A DNA stretch of 42,362 bases, taken from NCBI GenBank assembly GCA_021813385.1, contig JAKAKT010000030.1:1-42362 (forward strand). The letters run 5' to 3'. Below are positions 7,583 through 15,798 of this stretch, piece after piece; position 1 is the stretch's first letter, and each line of letters begins with the position of its first letter. The translations under genes and the position numbers were made by a program. The notes under the pieces are model-generated. The model did no database searches. It had not been told where the DNA came from and saw only the letters and a list, made by a program, of their open reading frames with translations. The DNA is from Microcaldota archaeon (GTDB lineage Archaea > Micrarchaeota > Micrarchaeia > Burarchaeales > JAKAKT01).

Positions 7583-8269
7583 ATGGCTAAGAAAGGAGGC
7601 TCATCTCACTTGAAAAGGATTTCATCCTTCAGGGCGCTTAAAGTGCCGAAGAAAACGCATGAGTGGCTGATAAAGGCAAGCCCGGGCCCGCACAAGCTCG
7701 AGCTTTCGATTCCCATAGGAGTCCTCGTGCGCGACTACCTGGGACTAGCCGCAAGCTCTCGCGAGATGAAATTCATCTTGAACCATGGCGAAGTATTCGT
7801 TGATGGGAGAAAAATCAAGAGCCCGGACTTCCCAGTTGGGCTGATGGATGTTGTTACGCTTCCGAAAGTGGGCAAGGGATATAGGATAGGCATAGACAGC
7901 CACGAGAGGCTCACGCTCAACGAGGTAACCCTTGAAGAGGCGAAGGCGAAGCTCTGCAGGATTCGGAGCAAGGTCAAGGTAAGGAAAGGGAAGATAATGC
8001 TCGGGTTGCACGACGGAAAAACCGTCCCTGGCGACAGCAATTACGGGGTCGGCGATTCGGTGAAGCTCACGCTTCCGGAGAACAAGATAGAACGGCTGCT
8101 GAAGCTCGCCCCGGGTGCCCACTGCCTCATCATCAAAGGCAAGCATGCCGGCAAAATCTGCACACTCAAGGAGCTCAGGATGGTAGGGAACAGGAAATAC
8201 GAGGCCCACGTGGATGGCGAGGGTGGGGCATTCATCACATCGAAGCCTTGCCTGTTCGTGATTGAGTAA
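7583..8269 (+). CDS. rps4e: 30S ribosomal protein S4e (eS4)
   Basis: A small-subunit protein specific to archaea and eukaryotes. Domains in order are a basic N-terminus (HLKRISSFRAL), an S4-like RNA-binding part (REMKFILNHGEVFVDGRKIKSP), the S4e central domain (VGKGYRIGID and after), and a C-terminal KOW region (CLIIKGKHAGKICTLKEL). Its 228 residues are normal. GGTTGGTTTA stands before the ATG. Confidence 0.96.
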   Translation: MAKKGGSSHLKRISSFRALKVPKKTHEWLIKASPGPHKLELSIPIGVLVRDYLGLAASSREMKFILNHGEVFVDGRKIKSPDFPVGLMDVVTLPKVGKGYRIGIDSHERLTLNEVTLEEAKAKLCRIRSKVKVRKGKIMLGLHDGKTVPGDSNYGVGDSVKLTLPENKIERLLKLAPGAHCLIIKGKHAGKICTLKELRMVGNRKYEAHVDGEGGAFITSKPCLFVIE

Positions 8270-8290
8270 TTTATTTGATTGGTGTTTGGG

Positions 8291-8824
8291 ATGGAAGAAA
8301 ACAAGAATCCGATGAGGGAAATATTGGTCGAAAAAGTTACGCTCAACATAGGCACTGGAGAGTCCGGGCAGAAGCTCGAGAACGCGAAGACGCTCCTCGG
8401 GCTGATATCGAACAGGGAACCTGTTGCGACTTGTGCAAAGGTGAGGAACCCCGTCTTCAAGATAAAGAAAGGGGACAAGATTGGTGCGAAAGTCACTCTT
8501 CGGGGAAAGGCCGCAAAGGACGTGCTCGAGCGTGCGTTGAAGGCAGTTGAGAACACCCTTCAGGAGCGCTCTTTCGATGCGAACGGGAACTTCTCGTTCG
8601 GCGTGAAGGAATACATCGATTTCCCTGGCGTCAAATACGACCCGAAAATCGGGATTATCGGTTTCGATGTCTGCGTCACTCTCAGGAGAAGGGGAGCACG
8701 AGTAGCAACAAGAAGGCGCGCGAAGGGCAGGGTCGGGAAAGCCCACAAGCTCACTCGCGACGAAGGAATTGCTTTCGTGAAAGGAATGAACGTGAAGATT
8801 GATCAAGGTGGTACTAATGTCTGA
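8291..8824 (+). CDS. rpl5: 50S ribosomal protein L5 (uL5)
   Basis: A 5S rRNA-binding protein of the central protuberance that contacts P-site tRNA. MREILVEKVTLNIGTGESGQKLENA and RNPVFKIKKGDKIGAKVTLRG are the family core, and the second half has IDFPGVKYDPKIGIIGFDVCVTLRRRG. GGTG at 8281 and ATG 8291 define the start (177 residues); the in-frame TTG 8279 lies upstream of that site. It overlaps S14 by 8 nt. Confidence 0.95.
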   Translation: MEENKNPMREILVEKVTLNIGTGESGQKLENAKTLLGLISNREPVATCAKVRNPVFKIKKGDKIGAKVTLRGKAAKDVLERALKAVENTLQERSFDANGNFSFGVKEYIDFPGVKYDPKIGIIGFDVCVTLRRRGARVATRRRAKGRVGKAHKLTRDEGIAFVKGMNVKIDQGGTNV

Positions 8825-9002
8825 GTCCCAGAGCAAGAAGACTGTGGCGTCAAAAAAGCTCAAGTCCAAGTTCAAGGGCAAAGGCAACAGGAAATGCAGG
8901 TTTTGCGGGACTGCGAGGGGCCTCATAAGGAAATACCACCTCACGGTTTGCAGAAGGTGTTTCAGGGAAGTAGGAGAAGAGGTAGGATTCAGGAAATTTT
9001 AG
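8817..9002 (+). CDS. rps14: 30S ribosomal protein S14, zinc-binding type (uS14)
   Basis: A small-subunit head protein. The zinc ribbon is complete: Cys27-X2-Cys30 and Cys45-X2-Cys48 in CRFCGTARGL...VCRRCF, and it ends in GFRKF. The start is ATG 8817 inside the end of L5, preceded by AAGGTGG at 8806-8812. An upstream in-frame start at 8799 lies within L5 and is not needed. At 61 residues it is slightly longer than the usual archaeal form of about 50-56, because of a short Ser/Lys-rich start. Confidence 0.94.
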   Translation: MSESQSKKTVASKKLKSKFKGKGNRKCRFCGTARGLIRKYHLTVCRRCFREVGEEVGFRKF

Positions 9003-9011
9003 GTGATGGCA

Positions 9012-9401
9012 ATGGCTAACGATCCGCTCTCAGATGCGCTCAACGTAATAAAGACCCATGAGATAGTGGGAAAGAAGGACTGCTCAATAAGACCAGCATC
9101 AAAGCTCATCAAGGAAGTCCTCGCGCTGTTCCAATCTCACAACTACATAGGTGACTTCGAGATGGTGGATGACGGCAAGTCCGGTTCCTTCAAGGTGAGA
9201 TTGCTCGGCAGGATTAACGACTGCAAAACAATAAAGCCCCGCTTCCCGGTGAAGAACCAGGACTGGAACAAGTGGGAGCAGAGATACATCCCGAGCAAGG
9301 ACTTCGGCCTTCTCGTGGTTTCAACCTCGAGAGGCATAATGACCAATTTCGACGCGAAGAAGAAGAATATTGGCGGAAGGCTAATCGCGTACATTTACTA
9401 A
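9012..9401 (+). CDS. rps8: 30S ribosomal protein S8 (uS8)
   Basis: A primary 16S rRNA-binding protein. MANDPLSDALNVIKTHE is the archaeal N-terminus, and the C-terminal signature LLVVSTSRGIMTNFDAKKKNIGGRLIAYIY is complete. ATG 9006 is in frame, but AGGTG at 9001-9005 gives normal spacing to ATG 9012. The protein has 129 residues. Confidence 0.96.
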   Translation: MANDPLSDALNVIKTHEIVGKKDCSIRPASKLIKEVLALFQSHNYIGDFEMVDDGKSGSFKVRLLGRINDCKTIKPRFPVKNQDWNKWEQRYIPSKDFGLLVVSTSRGIMTNFDAKKKNIGGRLIAYIY

Positions 9402-9412
9402 AGGGGATTACG

Positions 9413-9904
9413 ATGATAAAAGTTCCTGAAGGAGTGAAGGTTTCAATCGAAGGCGGCAAGGTCTCGGTAGAAGGCCCCAAAGGCAAGCTCTCGAGGGCTT
9501 TCCCGGGCAAGGACCTTAAGATTGAGGCGAAGGAGGGCTCCGTTACAGCAAGCGCGCCCGACCTCATGACAATGAATACGATTGAGGCGCACATAAAGAA
9601 CATGTTCGTAGGCGTTAGCGAGGGTTACGCGAGGAAAATGCAGCTCCTCTATGCGCACTTCCCGATAACCGTCGAGGTTAAGGCGCCGTTCATAATGATA
9701 AAGAACTTCCAAGGGGAGAAAAAGCCCAGGCGCGCTAAAATTGCAGGCGCGACCAAGGTCGAAGTGAAGGGCCAGGAGGTATTCCTCTCAGGTCTCGACA
9801 AGGAGGACATCGGGCAGACGATGGCCAACATAACGACTGCGATGAAGATTAAGAAAAGAGACTCCCGCGTGTTCCAGGATGGGCTCTACCCGGTGAACGA
9901 ATAA
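9413..9904 (+). CDS. rpl6: 50S ribosomal protein L6 (uL6)
   Basis: A protein near the factor-binding site of the large subunit, built of two repeated alpha/beta domains. The repeats are visible as KVSIEGGKVSVEGPKGKLSR (first) and ATKVEVKGQEVFLSGLDKEDIGQTMANI (second), with KKRDSRVFQDGLY as the archaeal end. The open frame extends far upstream into S8, but GGGGATTACG before ATG 9413 and the L6 alignment define this start. Length is 163 residues, a little under the common 175-185. Confidence 0.94.
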   Translation: MIKVPEGVKVSIEGGKVSVEGPKGKLSRAFPGKDLKIEAKEGSVTASAPDLMTMNTIEAHIKNMFVGVSEGYARKMQLLYAHFPITVEVKAPFIMIKNFQGEKKPRRAKIAGATKVEVKGQEVFLSGLDKEDIGQTMANITTAMKIKKRDSRVFQDGLYPVNE

Positions 9905-9916
9905 GGCAAATGAGTG

Positions 9917-10270
9917 ATGTTTATGGTGAACAAGGGGAAACGAGACAAGCCGAACTTCAGGCGCGCCAACTACGGCAGGACCACCCGCAGGAGGATAAAA
10001 GACGGATGGAAAAGGCCAAGGGGAAGCGACAACAAGAAGAAGCTCAAGCTCAAGGAGTTCGGCAGCGAACCCAACATCGGGTGGCGGAATGCCCGCAATA
10101 TGCGGGGGATACACCCTCTTGGCGCATATGAAGTTCTCGTCCACAACCCCGCCGAGCTCGCGCAGGTGAAGGGGAGGCTCGTTCGGATTGGGGGGAGCGT
10201 CGGGAAGAAAAAGAGGTTGCTCATAGTGAAGAAGGCAGAAGAATTGAAACTAACAGTCTTGAATGCTTGA
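9917..10270 (+). CDS. rpl32e: 50S ribosomal protein L32e (eL32)
   Basis: A large-subunit protein of archaea and eukaryotes. PNFRRANYGRTTRRRIKDGWKRPRGSDNKKK and the later NARNMRGIHPLGAYEVLVHNPAEL are diagnostic. Starts at GTG 9914, ATG 9917 and ATG 9923 are all in frame; ATG 9917 gives 117 residues. It is at the short end of the family, lacking the longer N-terminal domain of some archaea. Confidence 0.94.
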   Translation: MFMVNKGKRDKPNFRRANYGRTTRRRIKDGWKRPRGSDNKKKLKLKEFGSEPNIGWRNARNMRGIHPLGAYEVLVHNPAELAQVKGRLVRIGGSVGKKKRLLIVKKAEELKLTVLNA

Positions 10271-10287
10271 AGTACAAGGTGGAATGA

Positions 10288-10737
10288 ATGTCCGTTAAGA
10301 CGATAAGAAGGCTCGCAGCAGAATTGCTCAAGTGCGGAGAGAGCAGGATAGTGCTCAATCCGAACGAGATGAAAAAGATTGAGGAAGCACTCACGCGCGA
10401 AGACGTGAGGGGGCTCATCAGCTCGGGCATAATCACGCGCAAGCAAAAGCAAGGCGTAGCCCGCTGGAGGGCCCGGGCCAGGCACGCCCAAAGGAAGAAA
10501 GGGAGGGGCAGAGGCTCGGGTGCGATGAAGGGCAAGAAGCATTCGAGGCTCCCGCAGAAGGAGGCCTGGATGGCGAGGGTCAGGTCCCAACGCAAGCTTC
10601 TCAAGGACTTGCTTACTGAGGGGAAAGTTGATGGCAAGGCTTACAGGATAACCTATAGGATGATAAAAGGAGGGGCGTTCAAGGGAAAGAACCAGCTCCT
10701 AACGCACATGAAAGAAGCAGGGATGGTCAAAAGCTGA
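10288..10737 (+). CDS. rpl19e: 50S ribosomal protein L19e (eL19)
   Basis: A large-subunit protein of archaea and eukaryotes with long basic helices that bridges the subunits. It shows VKTIRRLAAELLKCGESRIVLNPNE at the start, the GLISSGIITRKQKQGV core and a basic stretch (ARHAQRKKGRGRGSGAMKGKK) before the C-terminal helix. Its 149 residues are typical. Confidence 0.95.
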   Translation: MSVKTIRRLAAELLKCGESRIVLNPNEMKKIEEALTREDVRGLISSGIITRKQKQGVARWRARARHAQRKKGRGRGSGAMKGKKHSRLPQKEAWMARVRSQRKLLKDLLTEGKVDGKAYRITYRMIKGGAFKGKNQLLTHMKEAGMVKS

Positions 10738-10756
10738 ATCAGGCTGAATTAGATTG

Positions 10757-10865
10757 ATGAGTTGAGAAATATGGGAATGGCAAGCGCGAAGCGAACCGGG
10801 TTAAAGAACCCGGGCGCTCGAACACGCGAAGCCGGGTTATGAGTTGATGTTATGGGTATGGCAAC
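10757..10865 (+). repeat. Duplicated translation-initiation region upstream of L18
   Basis: About 27 nt are repeated in direct orientation, 82 nt apart. The first copy, at 10757-10783, reads ATGAGTTGAGAAAT and then ATGGGAATGGCAA. The second, at 10839-10864, reads ATGAGTTGATGTT and then ATGGGTATGGCAA. The second copy contains the real L18 start. The first opens a short frame that ends at the second copy. Confidence 0.7.
10771..10842 (+). other. Possible 23-codon upstream ORF before L18
   Basis: The frame starts with MGMASAKRTG, mirroring the L18 start MGMATGPAY, and stops at TGA 10840-10842, nine bases before the L18 ATG. Inside it lies a hairpin: CCGGGTT (10796-10802), loop AAAG, AACCCGG (10807-10813), extended by AGCGC (10783-10787) pairing with GCGCT (10814-10818) around an 8-nt bulge. 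It could be a leader peptide, an RNA structure bound by a ribosomal protein, or the remains of a duplication. The 114-nt spacer is unusually long for this cluster. Confidence 0.45.
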
Positions 10866-11442
10866 AGGGCCGGCGTACGAAGTTCCGATGAGACGGAGGC
10901 GCGACAGCCTCACGAATTACCCGAAAAGGCTCGGGCTAGTGAAATCCAATGTCCCGAGAATGGTCGTGAGGAAAAGCGCGAAGCACGTGCTCGTGCAATT
11001 CATAGAATACGCGGACGGGGGCGACAGGACCATCGTTTCCGCGATGTCAAAGGAGCTTTCAAAATTCGGCTGGCCTGAGAGATGCAACACGCCAACAGCT
11101 TACTTGACTGGGATGCTCGCAGCGAAAAAGGCGATGGGGAAAGGGGTGAAGAGCTCCGTTCTCGACATCGGCCTTCAGACACCCTCGAAGGGCTCTGTGC
11201 TTTTCGCAGCAGCGCAGGGTGCGATAGGCGCCGGAGTTTCGCTCGCAGTAGGAGAAGGAATGAGCGACGCAGCAAGGGAGAAGGGCGCCCACATCGAGAG
11301 CTTCGCAAAGGCACTCAAGGGCAAGCCCGAGTACGAGAAGAAGTTTTCCGCTTACATAAAGGCGGGCGTGCAGCCCGAGCAGATTTCGGGGCTTTTCGAG
11401 AAGGCGAAGGGTTCCATTTCACGAGGTGACGTCAGTGGCTAA
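10852..11442 (+). CDS. rpl18: 50S ribosomal protein L18 (uL18)
   Basis: A 5S rRNA-binding protein of the central protuberance. MRRRRDSLTNYPKRLGLVKSNVPRMVVRKSAKHVLVQFIEY is the archaeal L18 N-terminal half, followed by TAYLTGMLAAKKA and VLDIGLQTPSKGSVLFAAAQGAIGAG. Length (196 residues) fits archaea. The preceding leader carries a repeat, a short ORF and a hairpin. Its end overlaps the ribosome binding site and start of S5. Confidence 0.95.
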   Translation: MGMATGPAYEVPMRRRRDSLTNYPKRLGLVKSNVPRMVVRKSAKHVLVQFIEYADGGDRTIVSAMSKELSKFGWPERCNTPTAYLTGMLAAKKAMGKGVKSSVLDIGLQTPSKGSVLFAAAQGAIGAGVSLAVGEGMSDAAREKGAHIESFAKALKGKPEYEKKFSAYIKAGVQPEQISGLFEKAKGSISRGDVSG

Positions 11443-12256
11443 AGGCAGACCAAAGTATGATTCACGTTCAAGGCCCCCGCGCGAAGAGGAGGAGGAAGAC
11501 TGGGCCCCTAAAACTGATATCGGAAAGAGGGTCATGAGCAAGGAGATAATCTCCATTGACCAAATCTTCGAGATGGGCAAGCCGATTCTCGAGCACCAGA
11601 TAATCGATGCCCTTGTGCCGAACCTGAAGGATGAGGTCATTGAGGTTTCGATGACCCAGAGGATGTCCCAAAACGGAAGGAAATCGCAGTTCAGGGCAGT
11701 CGTCATAGTGGGCGACGGGAGCGGCCACGTCGGGATTGGCGTCGGGAAGGCCGACGAGACGAGGCCAGCCATTACGACGGGAATAAGGCACGCGAAAAGG
11801 AACCTCATAAAAGTCCCGCTGGGCTGCGGCTCATGGGAGTGTGGGTGCGGGAAGAAGCACACGGTCCCGATAAAAGTCATAGGCCACAATGGAAGCGTTG
11901 TAATAACACTCAAGCCGGCCCCGAGAGGTGTCGGCATAGTCTCAAACGATGTCGTGAAGAAAGTGCTCGCCCTTGCAGGAGTCAAGGACGCCTGGGCGTT
12001 CTCAAGAGGGAAAACGAGCAATGTCTATAACTCCGCGATGGCGGTGTTCAAAGCGCTTGACAGCCTCAACAGGATGAAATTCGTCGGGAGCTGGGAGACT
12101 GAGGAGCCGTCCCAGCAACCGGAGGCAGAGGCACCCAAAGCTGAAGGGGCGGGCGAGGGCGAGGACAAGGGAAAGGAAACCGGAACAGGCGAAACCGGGT
12201 CCGACGGAAGTGGGGCAGTCGAGACAACAGGAGGAAACGAGAACAAGGCAGCTTAG
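11435..12256 (+). CDS. rps5: 30S ribosomal protein S5 (uS5) with acidic tail
   Basis: A small-subunit protein at the mRNA entry tunnel involved in fidelity. It has the dsRNA-binding-like N domain (RMSQNGRKSQFRAVVIVGDGSGHVGIGVGKADE) and the C domain (PAPRGVGIVSNDVVKKVLALAGVKDAW). AGGTG at 11425-11428 favours GTG 11435 (273 residues) over the in-frame GTG 11426. After about residue 220 comes a Glu/Gly/Thr-rich low-complexity tail of about 50 residues that is not part of the family fold. Confidence 0.94.
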   Translation: MAKGRPKYDSRSRPPREEEEEDWAPKTDIGKRVMSKEIISIDQIFEMGKPILEHQIIDALVPNLKDEVIEVSMTQRMSQNGRKSQFRAVVIVGDGSGHVGIGVGKADETRPAITTGIRHAKRNLIKVPLGCGSWECGCGKKHTVPIKVIGHNGSVVITLKPAPRGVGIVSNDVVKKVLALAGVKDAWAFSRGKTSNVYNSAMAVFKALDSLNRMKFVGSWETEEPSQQPEAEAPKAEGAGEGEDKGKETGTGETGSDGSGAVETTGGNENKAA

Positions 12257-12285
12257 GGTTTCATGTTTGATGCAGGTGTTTGAAG

Positions 12286-12744
12286 ATGGCAGGAAAAAAG
12301 ATTGCAGTCGTGAGAGTCCGTGGTTCAGTGGACACGCCCGGCAGGCTAAACGATACCATGAGGATGCTCGGGCTCACAAGAGTGAACCACTGCTCGATAG
12401 TGGGCGAGCGGCAGGCAGGCATGATTAGTCTCTGCAAGGACTACCTCACCTGGGGAGAAGTCGACAAGGAAACGCTCGGAGCGCTTGTGATGAAAAGGGG
12501 GATGAAGGTCGGGAACAAGAGGATAACCCCGGAAGACATCTCGAAAGCCGGCTTCAAGTCGATTGACGAATTCGTTTCAAAGTTCCTGAATTCCGAGGTT
12601 GGCCTTGATGCCATCGGGATTAAGAAAGTCTTCAGGCTCCATCCGCCGAGGAAGGGCCATGGGTTCATCAAGCTCGTGCACCCAAAAGGCGCGCTCGGGA
12701 ACAGGAAAGGAGAGATGGGCGAATTGCTCAAGAGGATGATGTAA
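12286..12744 (+). CDS. rpl30: 50S ribosomal protein L30 (uL30)
   Basis: A large-subunit protein. KKIAVVRVRGSVDTPGRLNDTMRMLGLTRVNHC is the L30 ferredoxin-like core, and the archaeal extension ends in LHPPRKGHGFIKLVHPKGALGNR. GGTGTTTGAAG before ATG 12286 sets the start; TTG 12280 is in frame but too close to that site. It has 152 residues, normal for archaea. Confidence 0.95.
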   Translation: MAGKKIAVVRVRGSVDTPGRLNDTMRMLGLTRVNHCSIVGERQAGMISLCKDYLTWGEVDKETLGALVMKRGMKVGNKRITPEDISKAGFKSIDEFVSKFLNSEVGLDAIGIKKVFRLHPPRKGHGFIKLVHPKGALGNRKGEMGELLKRMM

Positions 12745-12776
12745 GTTAATAATTATGGTTATGTGAGGTTGTTATT

Positions 12777-13193
12777 GTGGTTGTAAGGCACAGGAAACGA
12801 GGACAGCACAAATACCACGGTTCTAGGTCATGGGGAGCGGGCAACACGAAGAACCGCAGGGGAAAGGGCTCCCGCGGAGGCAGCGGGAACGCTGGCCCGC
12901 AGAAGGCCAGGTGGACCTATTTCGCCGCCTACGAACCGGACCATCTTGGAAGGCATGGGTTCGTAAGGCCAAACAAGAAGAAGCGCCTGCCCACAATCGA
13001 CCTAAACGACATACAGCGGATGGCAGACAAGGGAGACCTCAAGAAAAGCCAAGAGAAATACGAGTGCTCGTTCGAGGGCAAGGTCCTCGGCTCAGGAAAA
13101 ATAACAAGCCCCGTTCTGGTCAAAGCCAAGTCCTTTTCAGAAAAAGCCAAGGCGAAGATAGGGAAGGCAGGCGGCGAGGCCAAAACGGAGTGA
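12777..13193 (+). CDS. rpl15: 50S ribosomal protein L15 (uL15)
   Basis: A late-assembly large-subunit protein. The Gly/Arg-rich N-terminus (RKRGQHKYHGSRSWGAGNTKNRRGKGSRGG) and the C-terminal KVLGSGKITSPVLVKAKSFSEKAKAKI are typical. It starts with GTG after GAGGTTGTTATT. Its 138 residues are normal. SecY follows 4 nt later, as expected. Confidence 0.95.
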   Translation: MVVRHRKRGQHKYHGSRSWGAGNTKNRRGKGSRGGSGNAGPQKARWTYFAAYEPDHLGRHGFVRPNKKKRLPTIDLNDIQRMADKGDLKKSQEKYECSFEGKVLGSGKITSPVLVKAKSFSEKAKAKIGKAGGEAKTE

Positions 13194-13197
13194 TCCG

Positions 13198-14667
13198 ATG
13201 AAACTAGACCCAATGAGGCCGTTCATTAAGTTTCTTCCTGAAGTCAAGAGCCCGGTCCGAGCCCCCGTCTTGAATGAGAGGCTCATGTGGACGGGCGTCG
13301 CGCTTCTGATTTTCTTCGTAATGTACCACGTTTATCCTATAGGCGTGGTGCAGACCGGAGGACAGTTCGAGTTCCTCCAGATGATAATGGCGAGCAAGAT
13401 AGGAAGCTTGATCACAACAGGCATCGGTCCCATCGTTCTCGCGTCGATATTCCTCCAGCTTTTTGTTGGAGCTAAAGTCATCGATATCGACTTGACCAAT
13501 CCGACCGACAAGTCGCTGTTTTCAGGCACACAGAAGTTTCTTGCGCTTATCCTTTGCTTTTTCGAAGCCGCGGTCTATATACTGACCGGAAGCATCACCG
13601 TCTTTGGCGCCCCGGCCAGCAACGTGGCTCCGCTTTTTGGCAGCATCATACTCACTCAAATCTTCGTGGTTCTTCAACTTGCTTTCGGTTCGATAATACT
13701 CCTCTATCTTGATGAGGTCGTCTCGAAGCACGGGCTCGGTTCCGGGGTCAGCCTCTTCATAGCAGCCGGGGTCTCGCTCGCCGTCATCCAAGGGTCGCTT
13801 GCACTGGTTTTTGGCTGGGGCATCGACCCGGCGACTTCAATGGTAGGCATACTGTCAGGAAGTGGAGGGGCGACAGCGATATCAGATGCTTTGGTGGCGG
13901 TGCTTCCAATAATCTTCACGATACTCGTATTCCTAATTGTAACTTATGCCGAAGGCATGAAGGTCGAGATTCCGCTCTCTTTCGGGCAAGCAAGAGGCTT
14001 CGGTGGCAGGTACCCGATAAAGTTCCTGTATGTCTCAAACATTCCCGTAATTCTTGCATCAGCGCTGATGCTCAACATGCAGATGTGGGGCAGGGCGCTT
14101 GTCGGCAAAAGCATGGTCCTTTTTGGGACCGACATCGTGCCCCTAGTCGCGTCAGTCGATGCTACGGGAAGGATTCGGGACGGTTTCCTCTACTTCATAA
14201 GCCCAATTTACATAAACCCGGTTACCTTGACCGGCGGATACAGGTCTTATTTCACTTACCTCTCGGGCCCAACCCCGGTGTCCAATATCCCCGAATACTT
14301 CCACGTCTTCACCTATCTTATCTCGATGGTCATACTGTGCGTGATATTCGGGAAATTCTGGATAGAGACGACGAACATGGGGGCAAAGGACGTAGCGAAG
14401 CAGCTCCAGAAGTCCGGGCTTCAAGTGCCAGGCTTTCGGCGCGACCCGAGGATAATCGAATCGGTGCTCGACAAATACATCCCGACAATAACGATTCTTG
14501 GCAGCATTTTCGTCGGACTTCTTGCGGCATTCGCCGACCTGACAGGCGCGCTCGGAACAGGCACGGGAATCCTGCTCACAGTGGGCATACTGCATAAGCT
14601 GTACGAGGAGCTTTCAGCCCAGCGGATGTTCGACATTTACCCGCAGCTGAGGAACTTCGTGGGGTGA
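13198..14667 (+). CDS. secY: Protein translocase subunit SecY (Sec61 alpha)
   Basis: The channel subunit of the Sec translocon in the cytoplasmic membrane. About ten membrane segments are visible. The plug and lateral-gate regions are conserved in style (KIGSLITTGIGPIVLASIFLQL), and the cytoplasmic loop before helix 7 contains YAEGMKVEIPLSFGQARGFGGRYPIKFLYVSNIPVI. The C-terminal tail is LYEELSAQRMFDIYPQLRNFVG. Length (489 residues) is slightly above the archaeal mean. It is needed for the exported proteins encoded further along. Confidence 0.97.
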   Translation: MKLDPMRPFIKFLPEVKSPVRAPVLNERLMWTGVALLIFFVMYHVYPIGVVQTGGQFEFLQMIMASKIGSLITTGIGPIVLASIFLQLFVGAKVIDIDLTNPTDKSLFSGTQKFLALILCFFEAAVYILTGSITVFGAPASNVAPLFGSIILTQIFVVLQLAFGSIILLYLDEVVSKHGLGSGVSLFIAAGVSLAVIQGSLALVFGWGIDPATSMVGILSGSGGATAISDALVAVLPIIFTILVFLIVTYAEGMKVEIPLSFGQARGFGGRYPIKFLYVSNIPVILASALMLNMQMWGRALVGKSMVLFGTDIVPLVASVDATGRIRDGFLYFISPIYINPVTLTGGYRSYFTYLSGPTPVSNIPEYFHVFTYLISMVILCVIFGKFWIETTNMGAKDVAKQLQKSGLQVPGFRRDPRIIESVLDKYIPTITILGSIFVGLLAAFADLTGALGTGTGILLTVGILHKLYEELSAQRMFDIYPQLRNFVG

Positions 14668-14671
14668 GAAG

Positions 14672-15241
14672 ATGATTATTGTTCTCGGGACGCCAGGCGC
14701 AGGCAAGACTACGGTTCTATCGAAAGCGAAGGAAGGCTCTTCTGCCGATTTCAAGGAAGTCAATTACGGGGACCTTATGTTCGAGATAGCAATGAAGAAG
14801 AAGCTTGTTGCGAACAGGGATGAGATGCGCAAGATGCCTCTTGATAAGCAAAGGGCGCTCCAGCTCGCCGTCGCAAAAGCCCTAGGGAAGATGGAGGGCA
14901 ACTTCATACTCAACACACACGCCCTTGTCAGCACGCCGGCGGGCTATCTGCCGGGACTTTCGAAAGCCTTGTTCGACAACGTGAACATCGAAGAGCTTGT
15001 CCTCATTACGGCCCCCCCTAAGGACGTAATCCGGAGGCGCAAGGAGGATGTGACCCGGGTCAGGGACATAGAGACCGAGGAGCAGATTCAGGAGCTCATA
15101 AACATAAACAAATCCTATTTATTCGCATACTCGGCAATCTCGGGAGCCCCGGCGGCAATAATCGAGAACGCAGACGGGAAGCTCGAGCGCGCCGCGAATG
15201 AAGCGAGGAAGGTCTTGGAGGCGCGTTGGGGATGCAGGTAG
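14672..15241 (+). CDS. adkA: Adenylate kinase, archaeal type
   Basis: Interconverts ATP + AMP and 2 ADP. The P-loop is GTPGAGKTT at residues 6-14, and the rest matches the archaeal AdkA type of about 190 residues, not the bacterial Adk: NYGDLMFEIAMKKKLVANRDEMRKMPLDKQR and ILNTHALVSTPAGYLPGLS. It sits directly after secY as in other archaea, and its 3' end overlaps the next gene by 10 nt. Confidence 0.94.
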   Translation: MIIVLGTPGAGKTTVLSKAKEGSSADFKEVNYGDLMFEIAMKKKLVANRDEMRKMPLDKQRALQLAVAKALGKMEGNFILNTHALVSTPAGYLPGLSKALFDNVNIEELVLITAPPKDVIRRRKEDVTRVRDIETEEQIQELININKSYLFAYSAISGAPAAIIENADGKLERAANEARKVLEARWGCR

Positions 15242-15798
15242 AGCCGTTCTCGCAGTATTCAGTCATATTCTATTCCATCACAATCATAGCGGCGCTCTAT
15301 GCCATATTCGCGCAATTTGCCCAGAGGAAGTTCGGCAATCCCGCGAGAGTGAAAGAAATACAGAAAGAGATGCAGGACATAAACAAGCGTTATACCGAGG
15401 CGCTCAAGTCGAACAACGATTCGAAACTGAAGAAAGCCGACCTCGACCAGCGCAGGATTCCTTCGCTGATGATGGAGTCGATGAGGTACCAATTCGTGCC
15501 GCTGCTGCTCATCTTCCCGCTGCTTTTCATCCTGCCGACATTCCTAAAGCACCAATTCCCGGTTTTTGAAATAGAGACGCCCGTCCCGGTCCCGCTGTTC
15601 CCGATGCAAATCCTGAAGCACCTTTTCTCGCTGAATTTCGGGCAAATGTTCGAAGGCTTCCCGAATTTCAGGAGCGACTTCGGGACATACGGGTGGTTCT
15701 GGGTCGCGGTAGTGTTCATAGGGCTCTTTGCCCAGGGCGGGATTTGGCTTTTCGGCGAAGCTAAGAAAAAGCTCGGCCCTCAGGAGGCAAAACCATGA
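15232..15798 (+). CDS. DUF106 / EMC3-like membrane protein (Oxa1/YidC superfamily)
   Basis: A predicted membrane insertase of the archaeal DUF106 family, related to Oxa1/YidC and eukaryotic EMC3. Three or four membrane segments are seen: residues about 10-30, about 82-103 and about 158-178. A charged coiled-coil loop lies between the first two (RVKEIQKEMQDINKRYTEALKSNNDSKLKK), the position of the cytosolic hairpin in the superfamily. ATG 15232 is chosen over TTG 15226. It is translationally coupled between adkA and cmk, the usual archaeal location next to secY. Confidence 0.88.
   Translation: MQVEPFSQYSVIFYSITIIAALYAIFAQFAQRKFGNPARVKEIQKEMQDINKRYTEALKSNNDSKLKKADLDQRRIPSLMMESMRYQFVPLLLIFPLLFILPTFLKHQFPVFEIETPVPVPLFPMQILKHLFSLNFGQMFEGFPNFRSDFGTYGWFWVAVVFIGLFAQGGIWLFGEAKKKLGPQEAKP

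Noticed and set aside
7745-8944. 399-codon open frame on the minus strand opposite S4e and L5
   Set aside because: It spans two well-supported ribosomal protein genes and has no family features.
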